Part shown: one piece after another, positions 55,073 through 63,398 of the stretch
Layout of the letters: every line of letters begins with the position of its first letter
Numbering within the stretch: the first letter of the stretch is position 1
NCBI RefSeq assembly: GCF_012272825.1
Contig: NZ_JAAWWS010000139.1
Span: 1-64,000, forward strand
Reading direction: 5' to 3'
DNA length: 64,000 nt
From: Wenzhouxiangella sp. XN79A
GTDB taxonomy: Bacteria; Pseudomonadota; Gammaproteobacteria; Xanthomonadales; Wenzhouxiangellaceae
Notes under the pieces: model-generated
Seen by the model: only the letters and a program-made list of their open reading frames with translations
Database searches by the model: none
Told to the model about the DNA's origin: nothing
Program-made: the position numbers and the translations under genes

Positions 55073-56320
55073 ATGCAGCCCACCCGCCCGTTCGGCAACG
55101 ACGACATCCAGCCGTTCGAGTCCAGTCCCTACGCGACCCTGGTGCTGAACCTCGGCCGGGCGCTGATGCATGCCGGTTCGCCCTCGCACCGGCTGGAAAC
55201 CGCGATGCAGGTCATGGCCGACCGGCTGGGACTGACCGCGGAGTTCTTCTCGACCCCCACCGCGCTGATGATTTCGCTGGGCGACGGCAACCGGCAGCAG
55301 GTCTACCTGGCCCGGGTCGAGCCCGGCGATCCGAACCTGGCCAAGCTCTCGGAGCTGACCGCCATCATGGAGCAGCTGGCCTCCGGCGAACTCGACCCGA
55401 TCGAAGCCGACCGCCAGGTGCGCGAAATCGACGCCCGGCCACCGACCTACCGCGGCGTTGCGCTGCTGGCCGCCTTCATGGCCGTGTCGGCCGGCGCCTG
55501 CACCCTGATCGGCGGGGGGCTCCGGGAAATGATCACGGCCGGCGTACTCGGCGGCGTGACCGGTCTGTGCGTGTTGCTGCTCCGGCGCGGTCCGGACCTG
55601 GCTCGGCTGATCGCGCCGGTCGCGGCCTTCCTGGTCACCTTCGCCGGAACGCTGTGGTGCGGTTTCGATGAGCGGACCGCGCTGATGCCCGCCGTGATCG
55701 CAGGCATGATCGCGCTGATCCCCGGCATGGACCTGACCATCTCCACCCGCGAACTGGCCACCGGTCACCTGGTCGCCGGGGCGGCCCGGCTGGCGGCGAC
55801 GATCATGGTGTTCGCCTTCCTCAGCTTCGGCCTGGCCGCCGGCGGTGCGGCCGGCCAGGCGCTGGTCGGTCCGGTCGCGCTGGTCGAGCCCTCCGCACTG
55901 CCGCCGGGGGTCCTGTTCATCGGCTTCGGCATGGCCGCGATCGGCTTCGTGGCGCTGTTCCAGGCCTTCCTGCGCGACTGGATCTGGATCCTGCTCGCCT
56001 GCATGATCGCGTTCGGCGCCTCCAGTCTCGGCAGTCTGACCGGTTCGCCGGTGATGGGCGCGTTCCTCGGCGGACTGTTCGTCGCGATTTCGGGCAACCT
56101 GTTCGCCCGCATCACCGGCCGCCCCGGTTCGGTCATGCAGCTGCCGGGCCTGATCCTGCTCGTACCGGGCAGCATCGGCATGCGCAGTCTTGCCTCGGTC
56201 GTCGGCCACGACATCCTGTCCGGGCTCGAAACCGCCTTCCTCGCCGGCATGATCGCCGTGGCCCTGACCGCCGGGATGATCCTGGCCAGCGTCCTGGTGC
56301 CGCCGCGAATCAGCTTGTAG
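55073..56320 (+). CDS. ThrE-family threonine/serine exporter
   Basis: Predicted inner-membrane amino-acid exporter of 415 residues. The N-terminal cytosolic part (about 1-120) contains NLGRALMHAGSPSHRLETAM and EFFSTPTALMISLGDG, the DUF1212 hallmarks. About ten hydrophobic segments follow, with the conserved LIPGMDLTISTRELATGHLVAGAARL-type stretch near 220-245 (split here: LIPGMDLTIS and TGHLVAGAARL). A second domain (DUF3815) contains PGSIGMRSL. The two halves, separate as YjjP and YjjB in E. coli, are fused, as in Corynebacterium ThrE. Substrate is inferred from the family. Confidence 0.88.
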   Translation: MQPTRPFGNDDIQPFESSPYATLVLNLGRALMHAGSPSHRLETAMQVMADRLGLTAEFFSTPTALMISLGDGNRQQVYLARVEPGDPNLAKLSELTAIMEQLASGELDPIEADRQVREIDARPPTYRGVALLAAFMAVSAGACTLIGGGLREMITAGVLGGVTGLCVLLLRRGPDLARLIAPVAAFLVTFAGTLWCGFDERTALMPAVIAGMIALIPGMDLTISTRELATGHLVAGAARLAATIMVFAFLSFGLAAGGAAGQALVGPVALVEPSALPPGVLFIGFGMAAIGFVALFQAFLRDWIWILLACMIAFGASSLGSLTGSPVMGAFLGGLFVAISGNLFARITGRPGSVMQLPGLILLVPGSIGMRSLASVVGHDILSGLETAFLAGMIAVALTAGMILASVLVPPRISL

Positions 56321-56518
56321 GGGCGTTTCGCGGCACTCCAACAACGTTGAGATGACGCCTGTCGGGCCATTCCACTGCAGACGGTGCAGGGAAACGGGCC
56401 GGCCGCCCGGAGCGGCCGTCGCCTCGTTCCCTGGCTCGTGAATCTCTCTGCGCCTCGGCCAGAACGGGCGTTCGATGTTCGTTCGCGTTTCCGACGGACC
56501 TGACGGTACACTTCGCCC

Positions 56519-56794
56519 ATGAGCACGATCGATATCCGCAAGGAACACAAGTACGACCTGGCGCAGGCCCAGCAGGTCGCCGACGACCTGGCCCGGGACC
56601 TTGCCGAGAAATTCTCGGTCGACTACGGCTGGGAGGGCGACGTACTGCACTTCCAGCGCAGCGGCTGCGACGGCCACATCGAGGTCGATGAGCAGTGCGT
56701 GCACGTGGTCGCGCGGCTGGATTTCTTTGCCTCGTTTCTCAAACCGGCGGTGGAGAAGGAGATCCATCGCTACCTCGACGAGCACTTCACGTGA
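56519..56794 (+). CDS. Polyhydroxyalkanoic acid system family protein
   Basis: A 91-residue soluble protein of the PHA-granule-region family. It starts STIDIRKEHKYDLAQAQQVADD, followed by a hydrophobic-acidic pattern GWEGDVLHFQRSGCDGHIEV and LDFFASFLKPAVEKEIHRYL. In other gammaproteobacteria it is found with and without PHA genes, and its role is unknown. Its stop overlaps the next gene start by 4 bp (GTGA), so it is coupled to rimB and rimK. Confidence 0.85.
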   Translation: MSTIDIRKEHKYDLAQAQQVADDLARDLAEKFSVDYGWEGDVLHFQRSGCDGHIEVDEQCVHVVARLDFFASFLKPAVEKEIHRYLDEHFT

Positions 56795-57246
56795 TCGGCA
56801 CCCACGAATCCCCGACCATGATCATCGGCGCCTGCGAATGGGTGGCGCTGCCGGAACTCGGTATCCACCGTTTGCGTGCGCGCGTGGATACCGGCGCCAA
56901 GAGCTGCGCCCTGCACGCCGAGGCGATCGAGACCTTCAGCGTCGACGGCCAGGATCGGGTCCGCTTCAACGTCTACACCGGCCACCCCGAGCCCGACGGC
57001 TGGCACCCCTGCGAGGCCCGACTGGTCGGCACCCGCCGCGTGCGCTCCAGCTCCGGGAAGGGTCAGCAGCGGTTCACGATCCGAACATCGATCGTCATCG
57101 GCCACGCGCGCTGGCAGGTCGACATCACCCTGGCCGACCGTGAGAAGATGAGGTACCGAATGCTGCTGGGACGCACGGCCATGGAACACCACGCACTGGT
57201 GTACCCGGCCCGGGCGTTCCTGCAGGGCAAGCCCCGCCTCGACTGA
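56791..57246 (+). CDS. rimB: Retropepsin-like protease RimB (ATP-dependent zinc protease family, DUF785)
   Basis: A 151-residue aspartic-protease-like protein working with RimK in modification of ribosomal protein S6. The hallmark is [11 protein letters not shown] (Asp33) after [10 protein letters not shown]. Also visible are RFNVYTGHP and the late [23 protein letters not shown]. The GTG at 56791 overlaps the upstream stop (GTGA) and is preferred; the ATG at 56818 would remove nine residues. Twelve bp separate it from rimK. In Pseudomonas rimA-rimB-rimK tune translation, so the same role is inferred here. Confidence 0.85.
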   Translation: MIGTHESPTMIIGACEWVALPELGIHRLRARVDTGAKSCALHAEAIETFSVDGQDRVRFNVYTGHPEPDGWHPCEARLVGTRRVRSSSGKGQQRFTIRTSIVIGHARWQVDITLADREKMRYRMLLGRTAMEHHALVYPARAFLQGKPRLD

Positions 57247-57257
57247 CAGGACCTACC

Positions 57258-58163
57258 ATGCGCATCGCGATTCTTTCCCGAAGCCGAAGCATCTACTCGA
57301 CCAAGCGCCTGGTCGAGGCCGCCGAGGAGCGCGGCCATGAAGTCAAGGTCGTCGACACGCTGCGCTGCTACATGAGCATCGCCTCGCATCGCCCGACCAT
57401 CCACTACCGCGGCGATACGCTCGGCGAGTTCGACGCCGTGATCCCGCGAATCGGCGCGTCGATCACCTTCTACGGCACCGCCGTGCTGCGCCAGTTCGAG
57501 ATGATGGGCACCTTCCCGCTGAACGAATCGGTGGCCGTGACCCGCTCACGCGACAAGCTGCGCGCACTGCAGCTGCTGTCGCGCCGCGGCATCGGCCTGC
57601 CGGTCACCGGCTTCGCGCGGGCGGCCGACGACATCGGCGACCTGATCCAGATGGTCGGCGGCGCGCCGCTGGTGGTCAAGCTGCTCGAAGGCACCCAGGG
57701 CATCGGCGTGGTGCTGTGCGAGACGAAGAAAGCCGCCGAGAGCGTGCTCGAGGCTTTCATGGGCCTGAACGTGTCGATCATGGTGCAGGAATACATCAAG
57801 GAAGCCGGCGGCGCCGACATCCGCTGCTTCGTGGTCGGCGACAAGGTCGTCGCCGCGATCAAGCGCCAGGCCCAGCCCGGCGAGTTCCGCTCCAACCTGC
57901 ATCGCGGCGGCACCGCCAGCCTGATCAAGATCACCCCCGAAGAACGCAGCACCGCCGTGCGCGCCGCCCGGATCATGGGCCTGAACGTCGCCGGCGTCGA
58001 CCTGCTGCGCTCCAATCACGGCCCGCTGGTCATGGAAGTCAACTCCTCGCCGGGCCTCGAAGGCATCGAATCGGCCACCGGCAAGGACGTCGCCGGCCTG
58101 ATCATCGGCTTCCTCGAAAAGAACGCCCGGAAAGACAAGACCCGCACCCGCGGCAAGGGCTGA
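57258..58163 (+). CDS. rimK: Ribosomal protein S6--L-glutamate ligase
   Basis: Adds glutamate residues to the C-terminus of S6 using ATP. The 301-residue ATP-grasp enzyme starts [20 protein letters not shown]. It has the [12 protein letters not shown] segment, the nucleotide-binding [17 protein letters not shown] and [20 protein letters not shown], and the metal ligands in [19 protein letters not shown] lysine/arginine-rich tail ends it. An AGGA precedes the ATG by 8 bases. It is the third gene of the PHA-system/rimB/rimK operon. Confidence 0.95.
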   Translation: MRIAILSRSRSIYSTKRLVEAAEERGHEVKVVDTLRCYMSIASHRPTIHYRGDTLGEFDAVIPRIGASITFYGTAVLRQFEMMGTFPLNESVAVTRSRDKLRALQLLSRRGIGLPVTGFARAADDIGDLIQMVGGAPLVVKLLEGTQGIGVVLCETKKAAESVLEAFMGLNVSIMVQEYIKEAGGADIRCFVVGDKVVAAIKRQAQPGEFRSNLHRGGTASLIKITPEERSTAVRAARIMGLNVAGVDLLRSNHGPLVMEVNSSPGLEGIESATGKDVAGLIIGFLEKNARKDKTRTRGKG

Positions 58164-58241
58164 TCGGGTCTCGATCGTCGGCTCGTGCTTCGGCCGATCC
58201 TCTGAAGGCCGTTTGCACGACGCCAGAGCAAAGAGACCGCA

Positions 58242-59324
58242 TCAGCTCAGCCCCGAACGGCGGATGATGCGGCCGCAGCGCCAGATCAGGTAGTTGGCGA
58301 CGAGCCAGAAGTTCCTGAACGCCGGGTTGCGGGTCTGCTTGTGGTGGTAGCGGTAGTAGATCTGCTGGACGATCACGGCCAGCCGGAACAGGCCGTAGAC
58401 TTCGTAGAAGGCCCAGTGCCGCGGCGACAGGCCCAGTTTCTTGCAGTAGTCATCGACGACCTCGCGCCGGGTCATCATCCCCGGTAGATGGGTCGGCTGG
58501 CGGCGGAAGGCGCGGAAGACGCGGTCGTCGTCGGCCTGGACCCAGTAGGCCAGCGCGTTGCCCAGGTCCATCAGCGGATCGCCGAGCGTGGCCATCTCCC
58601 AGTCGAGCACGCCGAGGATCCTCAATGGGTCCTGCGGGTCCAGCACCAGGTTGTCGAAACGATAGTCGCCGTGGATCAACCGGATGGCGACCTCGTCGGG
58701 GCAGTGGCGGTCCAGCCAGTCCATGACCTTCTCGCCCTTCAGCACGTTCCAGGTCCGGGCCTTGCGGAAGCGGCCCGACCAGCCGTCGATCTGGCGCCGG
58801 TTGTAGCCGGCGCCCCTGGCGAGTCGCTCAAGCCCGGCCGCCTCGATATCGACCGAGTGCAGTTCGATCAGCGTGTCGATCGCGTTGCGGCACAGCTGCC
58901 GCGTTTCTTCCTTCGAAAGCGTCAGCCCCTTCGGCAGGTTCGCCCGGGGGATGATGCCCTGCAGCCGTTCCATCACGTAGAAGTCCGAACCGATGACATC
59001 GTGATCCTCGCAGGCCGCCAGCATCTCGGGCACCTTCGGAAACACGGGCTTCAGCGCCTTCTGGATCCGGTACTCGCGCACCACGTCGTGCGCCGACTTC
59101 GCCTTCGTCCCGGCCGGCGGCCGACGCAGGATCAGGTCGCGGTTCGCATACCGCAGCCGATACGTCAGATTCGACGCCCCCTTCGGAAACTGCTCGACCT
59201 CCGGCGTGCCCTCCAGTCCGTCGATCCGCGCCTTCAGCCAGGCATCCAGCGCGGCCTCGTCGAAGCGGTCCTCGTCGCGCACCTCGCGCGGCTGGTCGAT
59301 CACACTTGCGCTGTTCGAACTCAT
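58242..59324 (-). CDS. Phosphotransferase-family (APH/ACAD10-like) protein
   Basis: A 360-residue protein-kinase-fold phosphotransferase. Features are FPKGASNLTYRLRYANRDLI (nucleotide loop), a VMERLQGIIP hinge, the catalytic loop RLIHGDYRFDNLVLD with Asp and Asn, and LGVLDWEMATLGDPLMDLG with the metal Asp. Proteins of this group are commonly encoded with, or fused to, acyl-CoA dehydrogenases (as in ACAD10/11) and may phosphorylate hydroxy-acyl groups. An acyl-CoA dehydrogenase gene does lie 4.6 kb away on the same strand. The ATG at 59324 starts MSSNSASVIDQP; a copy of this start is found at 63398. Confidence 0.87.
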   Translation of the reverse strand: MSSNSASVIDQPREVRDEDRFDEAALDAWLKARIDGLEGTPEVEQFPKGASNLTYRLRYANRDLILRRPPAGTKAKSAHDVVREYRIQKALKPVFPKVPEMLAACEDHDVIGSDFYVMERLQGIIPRANLPKGLTLSKEETRQLCRNAIDTLIELHSVDIEAAGLERLARGAGYNRRQIDGWSGRFRKARTWNVLKGEKVMDWLDRHCPDEVAIRLIHGDYRFDNLVLDPQDPLRILGVLDWEMATLGDPLMDLGNALAYWVQADDDRVFRAFRRQPTHLPGMMTRREVVDDYCKKLGLSPRHWAFYEVYGLFRLAVIVQQIYYRYHHKQTRNPAFRNFWLVANYLIWRCGRIIRRSGLS

Positions 59325-59745
59325 CGATCGGATCCCGTCATGTTGGATTCTTGAAGATGGTGCCCATGTCGATCGGAGGATGGACGCGATGCCGCGAAGA
59401 GGCAACGGACGCAATGGAAACGCTGTACTTGAAAAAGCATGCTCTCGCCGAGGCCCAGAGGCGCACAGAAAATCGATGGACGATGCCGGCCGAGTGACGA
59501 ACCCGACTCATCGACGCAAGACGACTGCGCCACGGCACGCGTTCTGTCTTCCTGCACTTTTCCCTGCGCCGCTGCGTCTCCGCGAGAAACGCCTTCGACC
59601 TTGTCCTTCGCTCTGGCTCTGCCGGTCATCGCGCTCTTCGCCACGTTGCGCCTCAGCGTCCCTCCTCCGAAGGATTCGGCCTCCGGGACAGAACGAAGCC
59701 TGGATCCCGGGTACTTCCTGAACTCGGTGACCCTCCCTGGCCCCG
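59325..59745 (-). repeat. Left copy of a duplicated dehydrogenase/phosphotransferase junction
   Basis: Non-coding spacer of about 420 bp. Read on the minus strand from 59745 it begins like the end of the acyl-CoA dehydrogenase gene (TTCAGGAAGTACCCGGGATC versus TTCGAGAAGTATCTGGGATAG at 63910-63930). It continues with CAGGCTTCGTTC and GGCGCAAC, then TTTCTCGCGGAGACGCAGCG (TTTCACGCAGAGACGCACAG in the right copy), and leads into the phosphotransferase start. The same order recurs at 63362-63945. The middle part (about 59380-59490) is not alignable. I see no gene in it. Confidence 0.75.
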
Positions 59746-59759
59746 ACGCAAGCGGCGGC

Positions 59760-61172
59760 TCAGCTGTCCTCGTGACGCTCTGCGTCCAGCCACCGGTACA
59801 GCGTGCGTCGTCCGACCCCGAGCAGGGCCGCGGCGCGTCGCTTGTTGCCACCGGTGAACTTCAGGACGTGGTTCACATACCGCTTCCGGAGCTCCTCCAG
59901 TGTCGGCAGGACATTGCCTTCCAGCAACTCCATCGGGATCGGCTCTTCATCGTCCGTGCCGCACACGGATGAATGACCCGCCGCACCGAGGCGGATGCGC
60001 GTCGGGAGATCGTCGGCACCGACGACCTCGCCGTTGCAGAACGTCACCGCGCGCTCGATCGCGTTACCCAGTTCCCGGACGTTTCCGGGCCAATCATAGC
60101 TCCGCAGACGCTCGAGGGCGTCGTCACCGAGCCGGGTCGCGGGTCGATCATGAGCGCGCGCGTGCTCGAGCAGGAATCGTTGGGCCAGCAGCTCGATGTC
60201 GGCGCCCCGCTCGGCCAGCGCCGGGACTTCGAGCTGGAAGGTCTCGAGGCGGTAGTACAGGTCTTCGCGGAACTCGCCGGTCCGCACGCATTCACCGAGA
60301 TCGCGATTGCTGGCCGCGACGATGCGAACATCGACCTGCACCTCCTGTTCCACACCCAGCGGGCGGATCCGGCCGTCCTGCAGCGCGCGCAGCAGCCGCG
60401 CCTGCAGTGCCAGCGACATCTCGCTGATCTCGTCGAGGAACAGCGTTCCGCCACTCGCTTCGCGGAACAAGCCCGGCCGCTCGCGGTCGGCACCGGTGAA
60501 CGCGCCGGACGCGTAGCCGAAGAATTCGCTTTCCATCAGATCGGCCGGCACCGCAGCGCAGTTCACCGCGATGAAGGCCGCGTCGGCCCGCCGGCTTTCG
60601 GCGTGCAGCGCCCGCGCGACATGCTCCTTGCCCGATCCGGAAGGTCCGACGACGAGCACCGAAGCGTCGGTCGGCGCGATCCGCCGGACCTGGTCGAAAA
60701 GGTTCAGCATCGCCCGACTGGAACCGATCATGCCGTGGAAACCGCCTCCAGCAGTGGTGTTGCGGTACTCGTCCAGCTCATCGCGTATGCGACGCTGCTC
60801 GACGAGCCTGCGGCAGGCAATCAGAAAATGCTCGATGTCCAGCGGCTTGGTCAGGAAGTTGTCGGCGCCGGCCTTGAGCGCGGCAACGGCCCGCTCCACG
60901 GTTCCGAACGCAGTGATCATCAGCACCGCTGGCGGACGCGGCAGACGCAGCAGCGACTCGAGCAGCTGCATCCCGTCCGAACCCGGCAGCTGCAGATCGG
61001 TGACGACCAGATCGGGCCGGCAACGGGCCGCCAGTTCGAAGCCGCCCTCGGCGGAACGACTCGACTCGATCTGCCAGCCCTCGGCCGCCAGTTCCTCGAC
61101 CAGCATTTCGTTGAGCGCACCGTCGTCCTCGACCACCAGCACACGCGCCGTTCCATCCACCGGCATCGTCAT
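59760..61172 (-). CDS. Sigma-54-dependent two-component response regulator (NtrC type)
   Basis: A 470-residue activator. The receiver domain (10-125) has VEDDG, the phosphorylated Asp59 in LVVTDLQLPG and Lys in FLTKPLDIEH. The AAA+ domain (about 145-380) has Walker A GPSGSGKE (176-183), the sigma-54 contact loop GAFTGA (223-228), Walker B GGTLFLDEISEM, and the arginine finger region. A Fis-type HTH ends it (RAAALLGVGRRTLYRWLD). Its ATG overlaps the kinase stop by 4 bp (ATGA). A sigma-54-type promoter lies before the divergent DUF4168 gene, its likely target. Confidence 0.94.
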   Translation of the reverse strand: MTMPVDGTARVLVVEDDGALNEMLVEELAAEGWQIESSRSAEGGFELAARCRPDLVVTDLQLPGSDGMQLLESLLRLPRPPAVLMITAFGTVERAVAALKAGADNFLTKPLDIEHFLIACRRLVEQRRIRDELDEYRNTTAGGGFHGMIGSSRAMLNLFDQVRRIAPTDASVLVVGPSGSGKEHVARALHAESRRADAAFIAVNCAAVPADLMESEFFGYASGAFTGADRERPGLFREASGGTLFLDEISEMSLALQARLLRALQDGRIRPLGVEQEVQVDVRIVAASNRDLGECVRTGEFREDLYYRLETFQLEVPALAERGADIELLAQRFLLEHARAHDRPATRLGDDALERLRSYDWPGNVRELGNAIERAVTFCNGEVVGADDLPTRIRLGAAGHSSVCGTDDEEPIPMELLEGNVLPTLEELRKRYVNHVLKFTGGNKRRAAALLGVGRRTLYRWLDAERHEDS

Positions 61173-62608
61173 GCCCGCTCCGCCAACGGCAGATGGATCT
61201 CGGCCCGGCAGCCACCAAGGGCCTCGCTTCGACCGAGTCGAGTGGTGCCGCCGTGAATCTCGGTGACGGTCCGCACGATCGTCAGGCCCAGCCCGACGCC
61301 CTCTCCCGACGGGCGTCCGGTGGTGAAGCTCTCGAAGGCCGCATCGCGCAGGTCGGGATCCAGCCCCGGCCCGTCGTCTTCCACGGAGATTCTCGCGCAC
61401 CGCTGGACGACCCCGACCTCGACCCGGACGCGGGAGCGGGCGGCCTGGATCGCGTTCCGCACGAGATTGAGCACGGCGTGCTCGATGCGCACCGACACGC
61501 CCTCGACCGCAACGGGTCGATTCCCTTCCTGTTCCAGCTCGATTCCCCGGGTCTGTGCTTCGGGCCGCGCGCCGGCGACGGCCCGATCGACGCTATCGAT
61601 CAGGTCGAGCCGCTCGAACCGGCCGGGTTGATCCCGGACCAGGCTGATCAACTGTTCGACCAGCTGTCGGGTCCGCTGCAGCTGCTCACCGATCCGCAAC
61701 AGGCGACGGCGTCCTTCGTCATCGCCCACGTGACCCTGGAGGCGACGGGCGTCGGTCTCGATGACGGTCAGCGGTGCACCCAGTTCATGGGCAACGCCAG
61801 CCGAGAACCGCCCCAGCGCCGCCTGGCTTTCCTGCTGCAGGATGCGCTGGTTGAGCGCCGCTTCGACGTCGCGCCGTCGTCGGACCTCGTCTTCGGCGTG
61901 GCACAGCGCGTCGAGCATGTGATTGAGTCCACGAGCCAAGCGGCCGAATTCACGCGTCGTGCCCGCGCCCGCACGCCACGAACGATCGCCCTGCTCGACC
62001 TGCCGCATATCGTCGAGCAGCCGCCGGATCGGCCGCATCAGGGCCCACTGGTGCCCGATCAGCAGGACGACCAGAATCAGGCCGAGCCCGAACAGCATCC
62101 CCAGCATCCCCATCCAGCGTGTCCGGTCCAGTCGGTCGCGGATGTCGCTTTCCTCGCGAACCACCTGCAGCAGCCCGTCGATGCGGCCATAGACCGTGGA
62201 AAGCGGGACGAAGTAGGAATATACGGCCTCTCCGGCGAAGTCCTCGTACTGGCCCAGCTGCTCGCCCACGGCAACCAGCTCGGCGGCCTGGGCCTGTTCG
62301 GCCGGTCCGGGGATCGCTTCGCCTGCCACGGCGATCCGGCGTCCGTCGGAATCGTAGACCGCCGCGCCGTAGACCCGCCCGATTTCCGAAACGGCACCCA
62401 GCGCGTCGCGCAACTGGCCGATATCCGCGCTGCGCAGCGCGCCTTCCAGGGGCATCCGCAGACTCCGCGCGACCAGCTCGATCTCCTTTTCCATGCGCGC
62501 TTCGAGCAATGATTCGACCGACCTGCTGGTCAGCCAGAACATCGCCAGACTGAGGACCGCGACCGGCACGAGAACATAGACGATCAATTGACTGCGCAGG
62601 GTGTGCAC
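61169..62608 (-). CDS. Membrane sensor histidine kinase paired with the sigma-54 regulator
   Basis: About 479 residues. A first helix (LIVYVLVPVAVLSLAMFWL) and a second (about 170-185, MLGMLFGLGLILVVLLIG) enclose a periplasmic sensor domain of about 130 residues. HAMP-like linker sequence follows (MRPIRRLLDDMRQVEQGD), then HisKA with His274 in FSAGVAHELGAPLTV and an HATPase domain (NLVRNAIQAA, DDGPGLDP, GVGLGLTIVRTV). The GTG at 62608 with GGAG 5 bases upstream is preferred; an ATG at 62638 would add 10 residues. The periplasmic domain suggests it monitors the envelope; the signal is unknown. Confidence 0.9.
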   Translation of the reverse strand: MHTLRSQLIVYVLVPVAVLSLAMFWLTSRSVESLLEARMEKEIELVARSLRMPLEGALRSADIGQLRDALGAVSEIGRVYGAAVYDSDGRRIAVAGEAIPGPAEQAQAAELVAVGEQLGQYEDFAGEAVYSYFVPLSTVYGRIDGLLQVVREESDIRDRLDRTRWMGMLGMLFGLGLILVVLLIGHQWALMRPIRRLLDDMRQVEQGDRSWRAGAGTTREFGRLARGLNHMLDALCHAEDEVRRRRDVEAALNQRILQQESQAALGRFSAGVAHELGAPLTVIETDARRLQGHVGDDEGRRRLLRIGEQLQRTRQLVEQLISLVRDQPGRFERLDLIDSVDRAVAGARPEAQTRGIELEQEGNRPVAVEGVSVRIEHAVLNLVRNAIQAARSRVRVEVGVVQRCARISVEDDGPGLDPDLRDAAFESFTTGRPSGEGVGLGLTIVRTVTEIHGGTTRLGRSEALGGCRAEIHLPLAERA

Positions 62609-62710
62609 GATGACTCCATTCCGGGACACATGCGCCATTGTGACACATCAAGCGTCCGTTTTCTCAGGCACGAGGCATGTAAGTCATTGAATTTCAGACA
62701 CTCGAATCGT

Positions 62711-62726
62711 TGGCACGCAGGGTGCA
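62711..62726 (+). promoter_or_regulatory. Sigma-54-type promoter (-24/-12) of the DUF4168 gene
   Basis: TGGCACG-CAGG-GTGCA matches the sigma-54 consensus TGGCACG-N4-TTGCA with one mismatch and exact GG/GC spacing. Transcription would start near 62738, about 32 bases before the ATG of the DUF4168 gene. It lies in the gap divergent from the kinase/regulator operon. A TGTGACACA palindrome at 62639-62647, about 70 bp upstream, is a possible activator site. Confidence 0.78.
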
Positions 62727-62769
62727 ATGAAGAGCGCGCAACACACACTCATCGTCAACGGAGATCTGT

Positions 62770-63141
62770 ATGAATTACCTCAAGCTGACCACCGCCGCGC
62801 TGTTCACCGCCGCCCTGCTTCTGTCCGGTGCGGCGCTGGCCCAACAGCCGCCGGCCGCGGCCGCGCCCGATACCGAGGTGAGCGACCGGGAGCTGAACGC
62901 ATTTCTCGATGCTCGCGAATCCATCGCCGCAATCCAGCAGGACTACTCGCAGCGCCTGGAAAACACCCAGGAACCCGAGAAAGCCAACGAGCTGCAGCAG
63001 GCCGCGAATGAAGAAATGATCCAGGCCGTCGAAGACAGCGGTCTCGACGTCGAACGGTTCAACACGATCGTCATGGCCATCCAGAACGATCCGGAACTGC
63101 AACGCAAGCTGCAGGAGCAGATCGGCGGCAGCGGTCGCTGA
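62770..63141 (+). CDS. DUF4168-family periplasmic protein
   Basis: A 123-residue exported protein. The signal peptide is cleaved after ALA in SGAALAQQPP. After a proline/alanine linker, a helical DUF4168 domain (about 36-118) follows: VSDRELNAFLDARESIAAIQ, QDYSQRLENTQEPEKANELQ, and GLDVERFNTIVMAIQNDPEL. Function unknown; the high Gln/Glu content suggests an all-helical, possibly coiled, soluble protein. GGAG lies 6 bases before the ATG. It is preceded by a sigma-54-type promoter, followed by its own terminator, and divergent from a sigma-54 two-component system that probably controls it. Confidence 0.87.
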   Translation: MNYLKLTTAALFTAALLLSGAALAQQPPAAAAPDTEVSDRELNAFLDARESIAAIQQDYSQRLENTQEPEKANELQQAANEEMIQAVEDSGLDVERFNTIVMAIQNDPELQRKLQEQIGGSGR

Positions 63142-63185
63142 AGATCGATGCGTGGAGCACGCCTGGCGTGCCCATGAACGCGACA

Positions 63186-63220
63186 CCGGGACCGGCCTGA
63201 GTCGGTCCCGGTTTCTTTTA
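63186..63220 (+). terminator. Intrinsic terminator after the DUF4168 gene
   Basis: A perfect 9-bp stem, CCGGGACCG (63186-63194) and CGGTCCCGG (63203-63211), with an 8-base loop is followed by TTTCTTTTA. It starts 45 bp after the stop codon and should end the DUF4168 transcript, making it a single-gene unit. Confidence 0.9.
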
Positions 63221-63342
63221 TCCATCCGATCTGCAGATTTCGAGAATCGTCTTCAGAAAGGCGGCACCGCGCACGGCGACCGAGCGCCGGTCCGATGAGG
63301 CCCGGCAGCGATCGGTACGCTCGCGGATCTCGAATTGCCACC

Positions 63343-63398
63343 TGCATCCGGCGCACCTTCCGTTGCGGGTCGATCACGCTGGCTTGGTCCGAGCTCAT
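63343..63398 (-). pseudogene. Truncated 5' remnant of a phosphotransferase-family gene
   Basis: From the ATG at 63398 the first 16 or so codons match the start of the intact phosphotransferase gene (59324) at 11-12 of 16 residues, and the ATCGATGA region before the ATG also matches. After about residue 16 the similarity ends, and nothing of the kinase fold follows. It is taken as a fragment left by duplication, lying directly downstream of the acyl-CoA dehydrogenase gene where the intact partner would be expected. Confidence 0.6.
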
